This document shows, piece by piece, positions 16,324 to 24,726 of a stretch of 37,363 nt of DNA. The stretch is from JAQAZP01 sp032127265 (GTDB lineage Bacteria; Acidobacteriota; JAQAZP01): the NCBI GenBank assembly GCA_032127265.1, contig JAQAZP010000268.1:1-37363 (forward strand). The letters are read 5' to 3'. Each line of letters begins with the position of its first letter. Positions within the stretch are counted from its first letter, which is position 1. Both the position numbers and the translations under genes were made by a program. The notes beneath the pieces are model-generated. The model did no database searches and was not told the DNA's origin. It saw nothing but the letters and a program-made list of their open reading frames with translations.

Positions 16324-16797
16324 ATGGAAAGAAAAGTCACAAGCCGTATCGGCCTGGTCCTTGTTTTACTGACCATCCACTTTATTCTGCTTCTGGGCAG
16401 CGCCTGGGCGAAAAGCCCCACCAGCGGGGCGCATCATCGCGCATTAACAGTATCGTCGGGATCTACGATGGCAATCGTTCCCGCTGGCTCTTCGAGGATC
16501 ATCGACCGGCTGCTTCGTTCCACGGCTCTCACCTGATATTCGACGTTGAGAGCTACGCTGACGAACCCCTGGATCAGGCTCGATGATGATCCGCTTGCCC
16601 GGATCGGTCAATCAAGTGAGGCGATGCTCACCAATGGTTCGACCGGGCAGACCGGCCCGGCCTTGCGCCGGAACCTGCGGTATGGGAATTATCCGGGGCC
16701 TGAGGTCACTCCCCTGCCGGGGACGGCGATACTGACCAGGACAGCTGCCAGCCGGCCTTCTTCGCCTTCTCCAGGCAGGCCACGGTGCCGGTGGTGA
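16324..16797 (+). pseudogene. Remnant of a secreted protein with two apparent frameshifts
   Basis: The ATG at 16324 opens a clear signal peptide (GLVLVLLTIHFILLLGSAWA), but the frame then becomes low-quality and stops at 16536. Protein-like sequence continues in a second frame (~16413-16586; INSIVGIYDGNRSRWLFEDH, then HLIFDVESYADEPLDQA) and returns to the first frame (~16585-16740; DDDPLARIGQSSEAML, RRNLRYGNYPGPEVTPL). Two compensating indels would restore about 140 residues. No family is recognised. It may be a decayed gene or contain sequencing errors. The last ~90 bp overlap the end of the opposing SixA-like gene. Confidence 0.4.
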
Positions 16798-17173
16798 AAA
16801 TCACCGGCTGCTGTCCGGGCTCCAGTTCAACGAGACGAAAGAGCAGGTTGCCGAGGAACGGCAGGTGGCTCACCAGCAGCAGGTCGCACTTGTAGCGCGG
16901 AATTTCGCGGGCCGCCGCCTCGCAGGGGTCGAGAGGGTTCATCCCGGACATGGACTCCGGCACGCAATCCGGGGCCAGCGCCCGGCCGAGGATCTCCGCC
17001 GTCTCCGCAGCCCGGAGTTTGCCGCTGTGGAAGATCCGCTCCACGGTGGCGCCCTTTTCGGCGAGAATCTGCGCTATCTTCTCCACCTCGGCGCGACCTT
17101 CGTCGCTGAGCGGGCAGGTGGGGTCGGTCTGCTTGTCCACGGCGTGGCCGTGACGGGCCAGTAACAGTCTCAT
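16706..17173 (-). CDS. sixA: SixA-like phosphohistidine phosphatase (histidine phosphatase superfamily)
   Basis: 155 residues, the normal size for SixA. The RHG phosphate pocket is at the start (MRLLLARHGHAV), followed by PLSDEGRAEVEKIA, FHSGKLRAAETAEIL (second Arg of the pocket) and LLLVSHLPFLGNLL, which supplies the second catalytic His. SixA removes phosphate from phosphohistidine on His-containing phosphotransfer or PTS proteins in the cytosol. The ATG at 17173 is chosen because AAGGGAG lies ~10 nt upstream; the frame stays open upstream, without support. It is divergent from the OPT gene, and no phosphorelay protein is adjacent. Confidence 0.88.
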   Translation of the reverse strand: MRLLLARHGHAVDKQTDPTCPLSDEGRAEVEKIAQILAEKGATVERIFHSGKLRAAETAEILGRALAPDCVPESMSGMNPLDPCEAAAREIPRYKCDLLLVSHLPFLGNLLFRLVELEPGQQPVIFTTGTVACLEKAKKAGWQLSWSVSPSPAGE

Positions 17174-17275
17174 GGTGGTCATCTCCCTTGTGATCAATGT
17201 CGGTACAGCGCCTGCGGCTGCGGCCGGCCCATTGTAACGGCCGCCCCCCGGCAAGACAATAGCCGGTAAAATCGG

Positions 17276-17281
17276 TATAAT
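17276..17281 (+). promoter_or_regulatory. -10 element upstream of the OPT transporter gene
   Basis: A perfect TATAAT at 17276-17281, with a poor -35 (AAGACA, 17253-17258, 17-nt spacer). A 10-bp palindrome, ATCGATCGAT, follows at 17293-17302 and could be an operator. It probably drives the OPT-metH-rubredoxin run. Confidence 0.4.
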
Positions 17282-17333
17282 TTTCAATTCTCATCGATCG
17301 ATATTTTCGATAGTGGGCCAGATGGAGATCGAG

Positions 17334-19343
17334 ATGGACAACCCTGACCAGCAAAAACGAAAATCCGGCCTCAGCCCGCTGGCCTACGAACGGCTGGAGA
17401 AGGGCCAGACCTATGAGCCCTACATCCCGGTGAACGCCATCATGGCCGAGTTCACCATCAGCGCCTGCGTGCTGGGCGGGATATTCGGCATCGTCTTCGG
17501 CGCAGCCAACGCCTACCTCGGCCTCAAGGTGGGCCTGACCATCTCCACCTCGGTGCCCATCGCGGTGATCACCGTGGCGGTCTACAAGGCGATCGAGAAA
17601 CTGATCCGCAAAAAGGCCACCATCCTCGAGGCGAACATCGCCAAAACCGCCGGTTCGGCCTCGTCGTCGCTGGCGTCGGGGGTCATCTTCACCATCCCGG
17701 CGCTCTACCTCTGGGGTCAGGGGGCCCAATTGCTGCAGGTCACCGCCCTGGCCCTTTGCGGCGGCACCCTCGGCGTGCTGTTCATGATCCCGCTGCGCCG
17801 CTACCTCATCGTCGAAGAGCATGGCAACCTGCCCTACCCCGAAGGCACGGCCGGTGCCGAGGTGCTGGTGGCCGCCGAGGAGGGCGGTTCGGCGGCCAGA
17901 CAGGTCTTCTACGGCCTCGGTTTTGCCGCGCTGTTCAAGTTCCTGATGGCGGCGCTGAAGTTGTGGAAGGACGAGATCGAGATCAAGGTGCCGCTGCTCA
18001 AGAAGGGGGTCATCGGCGTGGACCTCACGCCGGCCCTGCTGGGTGTGGGCTACATCCTCGGCTACCGGGTGGCGGCGATCATGGTGGCCGGCGGCCTGTT
18101 GGCCTGGCTGGGAATCATCCCGCTGATCGCCTTCCTCGGCGCATCGATCACCTCCCCGCTCTACCCCGAAACGGCGAAAACCATCGCCGCGATGAACCCC
18201 CACGAGATCTGGACCAGCTATATCCGCTACGTGGGGGCCGGCGCGGTGGCTTCGGCAGGGATCATCACCCTGATCCGTTCCGTGCCCACCATGATCCAGA
18301 GCTTCCGCATCGGCATCCGGCAGATCAAGGCCGGCGCGCAGAAGGCGGCCGAACACATTCCGCGCACCGACCGCGACCTCTCCCTGGTCTGGGTCGGCCT
18401 GGGGGCGCTGGTCATCGTGATCATCCTCGGCCTGACGCCCAATGTCTTCGGCGGCAACCTGCCCCTGGCCGGCAAGTGGCTGGCCGCCGTGCTGGTGGCC
18501 ATCTTCGCCTTTTTCTTCGTCACGGTCAGTTCACGGATCGTCGGCCTGGTGGGGGTCACCTCCAACCCCACCTCGGGGATGATCATCGCCACCCTGATCG
18601 GCACCTCCTCGATCTTCCTCATCCTTGGCTGGACCGGCATGGAGGGCAAGATCGCCGCGCTGACCATCGGCACGGTAGTGGGCATCGCCGCCTCGGTGGC
18701 CGGCGACACATCCCAGGACCTGAAGAGCGGCTACCTGCTTGGCGCCACACCCTGGCGCCAACAGGTCGCCGAGATCCTCGGGGTGGCAGCCACTGCCGGG
18801 GTGATCGCCTGGACGGTGATGGTGCTGGCCCAGACCTACGGCTTCGAATACAGCGCGGCCACTCCCACGCCGCTGGCCGCCCCCCAGGCCAACATGATGA
18901 AGCTGGTGATCGACGGGGTGCTGGACCACTCGATTCCGTGGGGCCTGGTGCTCTTCGGCGTGGTGATCACCATCTTCTGCGAAGTGGTGAAGATTCCCTC
19001 CCTGCCCTTTGCCGTGGGTGTCTACCTGCCGTTGTCCACCATGAGCCCGGTTTACCTGGGCGGGGTGATCCGCATGATGGTGGAGAAGCGGTGCGGCAAG
19101 GACGAGAAGAAACGCAACGAGCGCCGGGAGCGCGGCATCCTCTTCGGTTCGGGCATGGTGGGCGGAGACGGGATCATTGGCGTGGCGATAGCCGCCTGGG
19201 CCCTCTACACGAAGAAGAAACCCGAAGGGTTCGGTTCAACCTGGGCCGGAGGCGACATCGGCCAGACCCTGCTGGCCCTGATCCCTTACGCCCTGCTCAC
19301 TATCCTGCTGATCCGGGCCACAAGATTGAAAAAGGACACCTGA
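17334..19343 (+). CDS. OPT-family oligopeptide transporter
   Basis: About 669 residues with some 14-16 hydrophobic segments. It is typical of the bacterial OPT family: EPYIPVNAIMAEFTISACVL at the first helix, FGAANAYLGLKVGLTIS, the NLPYPEGTAGAEVL loop, VGVTSNPTSGMIIATLIGTS and ASVAGDTSQDLKSGYLLGA. OPT proteins are proton-coupled importers of small peptides or metal chelates; the substrate cannot be read. The ATG at 17334 has GGAG 6 nt upstream; GTG 17313 and ATG 17322 are alternatives. metH follows after 19 bp, so the two are likely co-transcribed. Confidence 0.94.
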   Translation: MDNPDQQKRKSGLSPLAYERLEKGQTYEPYIPVNAIMAEFTISACVLGGIFGIVFGAANAYLGLKVGLTISTSVPIAVITVAVYKAIEKLIRKKATILEANIAKTAGSASSSLASGVIFTIPALYLWGQGAQLLQVTALALCGGTLGVLFMIPLRRYLIVEEHGNLPYPEGTAGAEVLVAAEEGGSAARQVFYGLGFAALFKFLMAALKLWKDEIEIKVPLLKKGVIGVDLTPALLGVGYILGYRVAAIMVAGGLLAWLGIIPLIAFLGASITSPLYPETAKTIAAMNPHEIWTSYIRYVGAGAVASAGIITLIRSVPTMIQSFRIGIRQIKAGAQKAAEHIPRTDRDLSLVWVGLGALVIVIILGLTPNVFGGNLPLAGKWLAAVLVAIFAFFFVTVSSRIVGLVGVTSNPTSGMIIATLIGTSSIFLILGWTGMEGKIAALTIGTVVGIAASVAGDTSQDLKSGYLLGATPWRQQVAEILGVAATAGVIAWTVMVLAQTYGFEYSAATPTPLAAPQANMMKLVIDGVLDHSIPWGLVLFGVVITIFCEVVKIPSLPFAVGVYLPLSTMSPVYLGGVIRMMVEKRCGKDEKKRNERRERGILFGSGMVGGDGIIGVAIAAWALYTKKKPEGFGSTWAGGDIGQTLLALIPYALLTILLIRATRLKKDT

Positions 19344-19362
19344 CTGTATCGAGGAACACCCG

Positions 19363-22300
19363 ATGGCAAAAACACTGCTCCAGCTGATGGGCGAAAAGGT
19401 GGTCGTCTTTGACGGCGCCATGGGGACCAGTCTGCAGGCCCAGGACCTCTCCCTCGACGACTTCGAAGGGTTGGAGGGCTGCAACGAACTGCTCAGTGCC
19501 AGCCGGCCCTTTGCTGTGCGCCGGGTGCACGACGAGTTTCTCGCCGCCGGGGCCGACGTGGTGGAGACCAACACCTTCGGCGGTGTGCAGGTGGTGCTGG
19601 CCGAATACGGCATCGAGCACCGAGCCCACGAACTGGCCCTCCGCTCAGCTGAGCTGGCCCGGGAGGTGGCCGCGGCCCACAGCACACCGGACCATCCGCG
19701 GTTCGTCTGCGGGTCCATCGGCCCGGGCACCAAGCTCCCCTCCCTCGGGCACATCGGCTACCGTGATCTCCGCCAGTCCTTTCTGCCCCTTGCTGCCGGA
19801 CTGGTGGAAGGGGGTGTCGACGCGCTGATCGTTGAGACCTGCCAGGACCTGCTGCAGGCCAAGGCCGCGCTGGATGCCGTGCGCCAGGCGATGTCTGACG
19901 GCGGACGCCAGCTGCCGGTGATGGCCTCGGTGACCATTGAAGCCAACGGCTCGATGCTGGTGGGATCAGATATCGCCACCGCCGCGGCGACCCTGCTGCC
20001 GCTGGGCCTGGACAGCCTGGGCCTCAACTGCGCCACCGGACCGGACCAGATGATCCGGCACGTACAGTTCCTCTCGCGCCACGGGGCGAACCGTCTCTCG
20101 GTGATGCCCAATGCCGGCCTGCCGAAGAACATCGATGGCCTGGTGGTCTACCCCCTTGGCCCTGAGGAACTGGCCGACTGGCTGGAGCGTTTTGTGCGGG
20201 AGGAGGGCGCGGGCATCGTCGGAGGCTGCTGCGGTACGGTTCCGGCGCATATCAGGGCCGTGGCTCAAAGAGTGGGCGGCCTGGAGGCCCCGAGCCGCCA
20301 GCCGCAGCGGCTGCCGGAAACGGCCAGTCTCTTCCAGGCGGTGACCATGTTCCAGGAACCTGCGCCGCTGATCGTAGGCGAACGGACCAATGCCAACGGC
20401 AGCAAGGAGTTTCGTGATCGGCTGCTGGCCGATGACCTGGAGGGCATGGTGGCCGTGGCCCGGGACCAGGAGCGGGGCGGCGCCCACCTGCTGGACGTTT
20501 GCGTGGCCTACGTGGGCCGGGACGAACGGGCGGACATGGAGCGGCTGATCCCCCAACTGGCCCGCCAGGTTCGAATGCCGCTGGTGATCGACTCCACCGA
20601 CCCGGACTCCATCGAAGCAGCGCTGGAACGCCACGGCGGCCGCTGCGTGATCAACTCGATCAACCTCGAGGACGGCGAGGAGCGGCTGGACCAGGTGGTG
20701 ACCCTGGCCCGCCGTTTCGGGGCGGCGCTGGTGGCCCTGGTGATCGACGAAGAGGGGATGGCGCTCACCGTGGAGCGCAAGCTGGCGGTGGCCCGACGGA
20801 TCCACCGTATCTGCGTAGAGCGCCACGGCCTGGCCCCCCAGGACCTGATCTTCGACATGCTCACCTTCACCGTGGGCAGCGGCGATCCGGAAATGCGGCG
20901 GGCCGCCCTGGAGACCCTGGAAGCCATCGAGCAGGGGAAACGCCTGCTGCCCGGGATCCACACCATCCTCGGCGTCTCCAATGTCTCCTTCGGTCTGAAA
21001 CCGGCGGCGCGGCGCATCCTGAACAGCGTCTTTCTCGCCGAAGCCGTGGAACGGGGCCTGGACCAGGCGATCATCAACGCCCGGGGCATCACCCCGCTGC
21101 ACCGCATCCCCGACGAGCTTCGCGACATCTGCCACCGGCTGATCCACGCCGACTTTACCAGTAATGGCGACCCGCTGACCCAGCTGCTGGAGCACTACGA
21201 GGACGCGGTGGCCGCCGGCCAATCGTCGGAGGCCGTCGAAGATCTGCCGCCCGCCGAGCAACTGCGCAGGAAGATCATCAACGGCGAGAAGAAGGGCCTC
21301 GAGGAACTGCTGGACGGTCTGCGGCGGGACGGACGGGACCCCCTCGAGCTGGTCAACGGTGAACTGATCCCGGCGATGAAGGTGGTGGGCGACCTCTTTG
21401 GCAGCGGTCAGATGCAGCTGCCCTTTGTGCTGCAGTCGGCGGAAACCATGAAGGCGGCGGTAGCCCTGCTGGAACCGTATCTGCCGGCAATGGAAACCCA
21501 GAGCCGCGGCACCCTGGTGCTGGCCACGGTGAAGGGCGACGTTCACGACATCGGGAAAAACCTGGTGGACATCATCCTCTCCAACAACGGCTACACAGTG
21601 GTCAACCTGGGGATCAAGGTGCTGCTGGAGGGGATGCTGGAGGCCGCGGAGGAACATGGGGCCCACGCCATCGGCATGAGCGGGCTGCTGGTCAAATCGA
21701 CGCTGGTGATGAAGGAGAACCTGGAAGAGATGAAACGCCGGGGCCTGGAGATACCGGTTTTGCTGGGCGGGGCGGCGCTGACCCGTGAATATGTCGAACA
21801 GGACCTGCGCCGGATCTACGGCCCCGCCGTGCATTACGGTGCGGACGCCTTTGCCGCGCTCAACCTGCTGGGCGAGATCCGCAGCGGCGTCACCGCTCCC
21901 GAAGCGGCTCCGGACCCCGACACCGACCCGCTCACCCGGCCCCGGGCAGAATCGGACAAGGCCATTTCCACCACCACGCCCCGGCCGGGAACCGGACCGC
22001 AGATCTTCGGCAGCGAAGAAGGCGGAGGCGATGACCTGCCCGCGCCGGAAGTGGACCGCACGGTGGCCGTTCCCCGGGCGCCCTGGATTGGTGTGCGTGA
22101 GGCGGACCACATCCCGCTTGAACAGCTCTACCCGCTGCTCAACGAGACGACCCTCTTCCGCGGCCAGTGGCGCTATCGCCGCGGCAAACTGAGTCGCGAC
22201 CAGTTCAATGAAATGATCGAGAACGAAGTTCGACCGGTATTCGAACGGATCAAGCTGCAGTGTCTGGGAGAACCGCTGCTTGTCCCGCGGGGCATGGTGG

Positions 22301-22863
22301 GCTGGTTCCATTGTCACAGCGAAAACGGCGCCGTGGTGGTCCACTCCCCTGACCCGGGAGGTGAACCGGTTAGATTCACCTTCCCCCGCCGGCGTACGGA
22401 GCCCCACCACTGTATCGCCGACTACTTCCGCCCCGGCCCCGGCGGTGAACCGGATCTCATCGGTTTGTTCGTGGTCACCGTGGGCCCCTCCGCCTCGTTA
22501 CGGGAGAAGGAGCTGTTCGAAGCTGGACACTACCGTGACTACCTGCACCTTCACGGTTTTTCGGTGGAAATCGCGGAAGCGGCCGCCGAATGGCTGCATG
22601 CCCGGATGAGGGAGGAGCTGGGAATCGCCGGCGGCGACCAGACCGGTGTTGAGGCCATGGTCCGCCAGGGGTATCGTGGGTCGCGCTACAGCTTCGGCTA
22701 CCCGGCCTGTCCCGACCTGGAGCAGCAGCGTCCCCTGTTCACCCTGCTGCAGCCGGAACGCATCGGGATCACACTTTCCGAGAGCTGCCAGATGGAACCG
22801 GAGCAGTCGGTGTCGGCCATCGTGGTCCACCACCCGGAAGCCAAGTACTTCAACCTGACGTAA
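19363..22863 (+). CDS. metH: Cobalamin-dependent methionine synthase
   Basis: 1166 residues, a full four-module MetH. Residues 1-~310: homocysteine-binding barrel with zinc ligands Cys223, Cys289 and Cys290 (GGCCGT). ~335-620: pterin-binding barrel starting VGERTNANGSKEF. ~640-870: cobalamin cap and binding domain with the DxHxxG motif (GDVHDIGKNLV, His728), then SGLL and GGAAL. ~905-1166: AdoMet activation domain with RYSFGYPACPDLEQQ. It moves a methyl group from methyltetrahydrofolate to homocysteine in the cytosol. A ~50-residue charged linker (residues ~845-905) joins the last two modules. It sits 19 bp after the OPT gene and 14 bp before a rubredoxin. No cobalamin riboswitch is visible upstream. 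Confidence 0.97.
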   Translation: MAKTLLQLMGEKVVVFDGAMGTSLQAQDLSLDDFEGLEGCNELLSASRPFAVRRVHDEFLAAGADVVETNTFGGVQVVLAEYGIEHRAHELALRSAELAREVAAAHSTPDHPRFVCGSIGPGTKLPSLGHIGYRDLRQSFLPLAAGLVEGGVDALIVETCQDLLQAKAALDAVRQAMSDGGRQLPVMASVTIEANGSMLVGSDIATAAATLLPLGLDSLGLNCATGPDQMIRHVQFLSRHGANRLSVMPNAGLPKNIDGLVVYPLGPEELADWLERFVREEGAGIVGGCCGTVPAHIRAVAQRVGGLEAPSRQPQRLPETASLFQAVTMFQEPAPLIVGERTNANGSKEFRDRLLADDLEGMVAVARDQERGGAHLLDVCVAYVGRDERADMERLIPQLARQVRMPLVIDSTDPDSIEAALERHGGRCVINSINLEDGEERLDQVVTLARRFGAALVALVIDEEGMALTVERKLAVARRIHRICVERHGLAPQDLIFDMLTFTVGSGDPEMRRAALETLEAIEQGKRLLPGIHTILGVSNVSFGLKPAARRILNSVFLAEAVERGLDQAIINARGITPLHRIPDELRDICHRLIHADFTSNGDPLTQLLEHYEDAVAAGQSSEAVEDLPPAEQLRRKIINGEKKGLEELLDGLRRDGRDPLELVNGELIPAMKVVGDLFGSGQMQLPFVLQSAETMKAAVALLEPYLPAMETQSRGTLVLATVKGDVHDIGKNLVDIILSNNGYTVVNLGIKVLLEGMLEAAEEHGAHAIGMSGLLVKSTLVMKENLEEMKRRGLEIPVLLGGAALTREYVEQDLRRIYGPAVHYGADAFAALNLLGEIRSGVTAPEAAPDPDTDPLTRPRAESDKAISTTTPRPGTGPQIFGSEEGGGDDLPAPEVDRTVAVPRAPWIGVREADHIPLEQLYPLLNETTLFRGQWRYRRGKLSRDQFNEMIENEVRPVFERIKLQCLGEPLLVPRGMVGWFHCHSENGAVVVHSPDPGGEPVRFTFPRRRTEPHHCIADYFRPGPGGEPDLIGLFVVTVGPSASLREKELFEAGHYRDYLHLHGFSVEIAEAAAEWLHARMREELGIAGGDQTGVEAMVRQGYRGSRYSFGYPACPDLEQQRPLFTLLQPERIGITLSESCQMEPEQSVSAIVVHHPEAKYFNLT

Positions 22864-22877
22864 CGTGAGGGAGAGAC

Positions 22878-23039
22878 ATGAACACTCACTGGGTTTGTGT
22901 CAACTGCGGCTATGTCTACCGGGTCGAAGAGGGGGATCCCTCCCAGGGAATCGCGCCGGGCACGCCCTTCGAAGAGCTGCCCGACGACTGGCGCTGCCCC
23001 ATCTGTTACGTGGGCAAGGACGAGTTCGACCCGGAGTAG
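22878..23039 (+). CDS. Rubredoxin
   Basis: 53 residues with the two rubredoxin iron ligand pairs: CVNCGYVY near the start and CPICYVGKDEF near the end. The intervening sequence (PGTPFEELPDDWRCP) is typical. One Fe(Cys)4 centre carries single electrons in the cytosol. The ATG follows GAGGGAGAGAC. It begins 14 bp after metH, in the same transcript by all appearances, so it may be the electron donor for reductive reactivation of the MetH cobalamin; that role is an inference. Confidence 0.97.
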   Translation: MNTHWVCVNCGYVYRVEEGDPSQGIAPGTPFEELPDDWRCPICYVGKDEFDPE

Positions 23040-23073
23040 TTGGAGGCGTGGCCACTCTGGGCGTGGCCACTCT

Positions 23074-23168
23074 TGTCATTGCGAGCGTAGCGAAGCAATC
23101 TCCTTGCAGCGTTGTTGGTGCTATCGAGAACGCCACGTCGCAGGCTGCGCCTGCTCCCCGCGATGACA
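23074..23168. repeat. Dispersed palindromic intergenic repeat (MITE-like)
   Basis: The left end reads TGTCATTGCGAGCGTAGCG followed by AAGCAATCTCC, and the right end CCCGCGATGACA, an imperfect inverted copy. This TGTCATTGCGAGC...GCAATGACA-type element is widely seen scattered between genes in many bacterial genomes, which I know from general familiarity rather than a search. Just before it, GGCGTGGCCACTCT occurs twice in tandem (23045-23058 and 23060-23073). Confidence 0.7.
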
Positions 23169-23192
23169 ATCAGGGCTCTGCCCTGATTGTCA
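23164..23192. terminator. Perfect 13-bp hairpin between convergent genes
   Basis: TGACAATCAGGGC, a TCT loop, then GCCCTGATTGTCA: a perfect stem of 13 bp. It has no U-tract on either strand. It spans the stop codon of the XXXCH gene and abuts the dispersed repeat; it may stop or stabilise transcripts from both sides. Confidence 0.5.
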
Positions 23193-23756
23193 CTTGTACC
23201 GCTTGTGGCAGCTCTTCTCGGCAGCGGTCAGGGCGGCCATTTCCTTGTCCGCCGCTTGCCGGTCCCCGGTTTTCACTGCCGCGGCGAACGTCGCGGAGAT
23301 TTCGCGGAAAGCGATGATGTCGGCCTTTTCACCCTTCTTCGGGTAGTGGAGCATCCGCTCGGCATCCTCATCAAAAAGACGGGCCAGCTCTGCATCGGGC
23401 AGGCACCCCGCCCGCAGCTGGGCCCTGATCTGCTTGAAGGTCGAGCTGATCCGCTTCTTGATGCTCTTGTAGGACGGGATTCCCGCCGCACCGGGTTTTG
23501 CCTTTTTCTTCACCGGTGACGGCTCTTCCGTATCCCCGGCATCAATACTCTTCCACTGCAGCTTCAGCGAAAGGCTGGCCGAACCGTCCTTCGATTTGCC
23601 GCTGACCTTGACCTTGAGATTGCCTTCCGGGACGGCACCCTCATCACCGACTTCAAGTGTGCCGCTCTCCAGCTTGTCCGCCAGTTCACGCAGCAACCGG
23701 GCGGCCTCGTCCGGCGTCAGGGGTTTGCTTTTCTTCGCTTTTTCCCGCTCACTCAT
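23190..23756 (-). CDS. Amphi-Trp/XXXCH domain protein
   Basis: 188 residues, no signal peptide. The N-terminal half (LTPDEAARLLRELADKLESG, then LKVKVSGKSKDGSASLSL ending in KLQW) resembles the amphi-Trp domain. After a Lys/Pro/Ala linker (~75-90), the C-terminal helical half ends in EKSCHKRYK, the XXXCH motif. That motif looks like the haem-binding end of a c'-type cytochrome reduced to a single Cys before His. XXXCH proteins belong to the 'GAK' system gene sets, but none of its other members is here. GGAGGG precedes the ATG, inside the end of the TauE/SafE gene, so the two are coupled. Function unknown. Confidence 0.7.
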   Translation of the reverse strand: MSEREKAKKSKPLTPDEAARLLRELADKLESGTLEVGDEGAVPEGNLKVKVSGKSKDGSASLSLKLQWKSIDAGDTEEPSPVKKKAKPGAAGIPSYKSIKKRISSTFKQIRAQLRAGCLPDAELARLFDEDAERMLHYPKKGEKADIIAFREISATFAAAVKTGDRQAADKEMAALTAAEKSCHKRYK

Positions 23757-23771
23757 CCGTATTCCCTCCGC

Positions 23772-24608
23772 TCACCTGATCAACGACGATTGTCGGACCG
23801 CATCAACCGGCTCTTCGGGTTCGCGGCTTGATTTTCCATCATAAAAGAGCAGCATCAGTGCAAGCACGATGATCGCCCCAATCAGGATACGATACACCCA
23901 GACTTCTCCCTTTTTCACCTGCCAGCGCACACCGGCCCAGCCCCCGATCATGGTTCCGGCGGCCAGGGTCAACCCCCAGACCCAGTGCACATTGCCCAGC
24001 GCGGCAAAGATCACCAGAGCGATGGCCTGGATCATCAGGATGCACATCACTTTGATTCCATTGGAGCGAACCAGCCCCAACCCACCGAAGCTGCCCAGCG
24101 CTGCAATGATCACGAATCCAACGCCGGCCTGGATAAAACCCGAGTGGAATCCGACGAAGAAAAAACTGGCGTAGAGGGCCAGCGGGTGCCGCTGACCAGC
24201 CGCTGAGGCCGGCGTCCCCCCGGACCCGGATCTCCGCCGGCGATGGATGATGGAGACCAGCACCAGCAGCATGATCGCGGCCAGTACCCAGCGGAAGAGC
24301 CGGTCGTCCATTTCCACGGCCACCAGGGCACCCAGTGCGGCGCCGGGCGCCGCGGCCAGCATCAGCCGCAACCCCAGTCCGGCGTCCAGCAGTCCCTGCC
24401 GGCGAAAGGTGGCCGTGGCCACCACGTTCTGCAGCAGGATCCCCACACGGTTGGTGGCGTTGGCCACGGCCGTGGGAAGGCCGAGGAAAATGAGCACCGG
24501 CAGGGTGAGCAGCGACCCGCCGCCGGCCACCACGTTGAAGAACCCGGCCACCAGACCGGAGAAAAACACTGCCGCGATATACGCCACATTGGGGTCGCTG
24601 ATATCCAT
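23772..24608 (-). CDS. TauE/SafE-family anion permease
   Basis: 278 residues with seven or eight hydrophobic segments. The family opening is clear: FFSGLVAGFFNVVAGGGSLL, LPTAVANATNRVGIL, and in the second repeat FFFVGFHSGFIQAGVGFVII with LVRSNGIKV. TauE/SafE proteins export or import small sulfur or organic anions (sulfite, sulfoacetate) across the inner membrane; no neighbour identifies the substrate. The XXXCH gene follows 15 bp downstream. The ribosome site is weak. Confidence 0.92.
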   Translation of the reverse strand: MDISDPNVAYIAAVFFSGLVAGFFNVVAGGGSLLTLPVLIFLGLPTAVANATNRVGILLQNVVATATFRRQGLLDAGLGLRLMLAAAPGAALGALVAVEMDDRLFRWVLAAIMLLVLVSIIHRRRRSGSGGTPASAAGQRHPLALYASFFFVGFHSGFIQAGVGFVIIAALGSFGGLGLVRSNGIKVMCILMIQAIALVIFAALGNVHWVWGLTLAAGTMIGGWAGVRWQVKKGEVWVYRILIGAIIVLALMLLFYDGKSSREPEEPVDAVRQSSLIR

Positions 24609-24726
24609 CAGATAATGCTAATTCAACCACCCCGATCACACAAGCCGCCGCACCGCCGCTCGCCCGGCAGGGGGCGGGGAAGGCTGCCGGCTCGGCAGTG
24701 AAAACTCTCGGGAAGAACGGCCGCGG

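Noticed and set aside
19344..19362. Cobalamin riboswitch before metH
   Set aside because: Only 19 bp separate the OPT gene and metH; no room and no B12-box sequence seen.
17756..19387. 543-codon frame overlapping the OPT gene
   Set aside because: Arg/Gly/His-rich out-of-frame shadow with no domain.
19966..22410. 814-codon minus-strand frame inside metH
   Set aside because: An antisense shadow of a high-GC gene; the plus strand is an unambiguous MetH.
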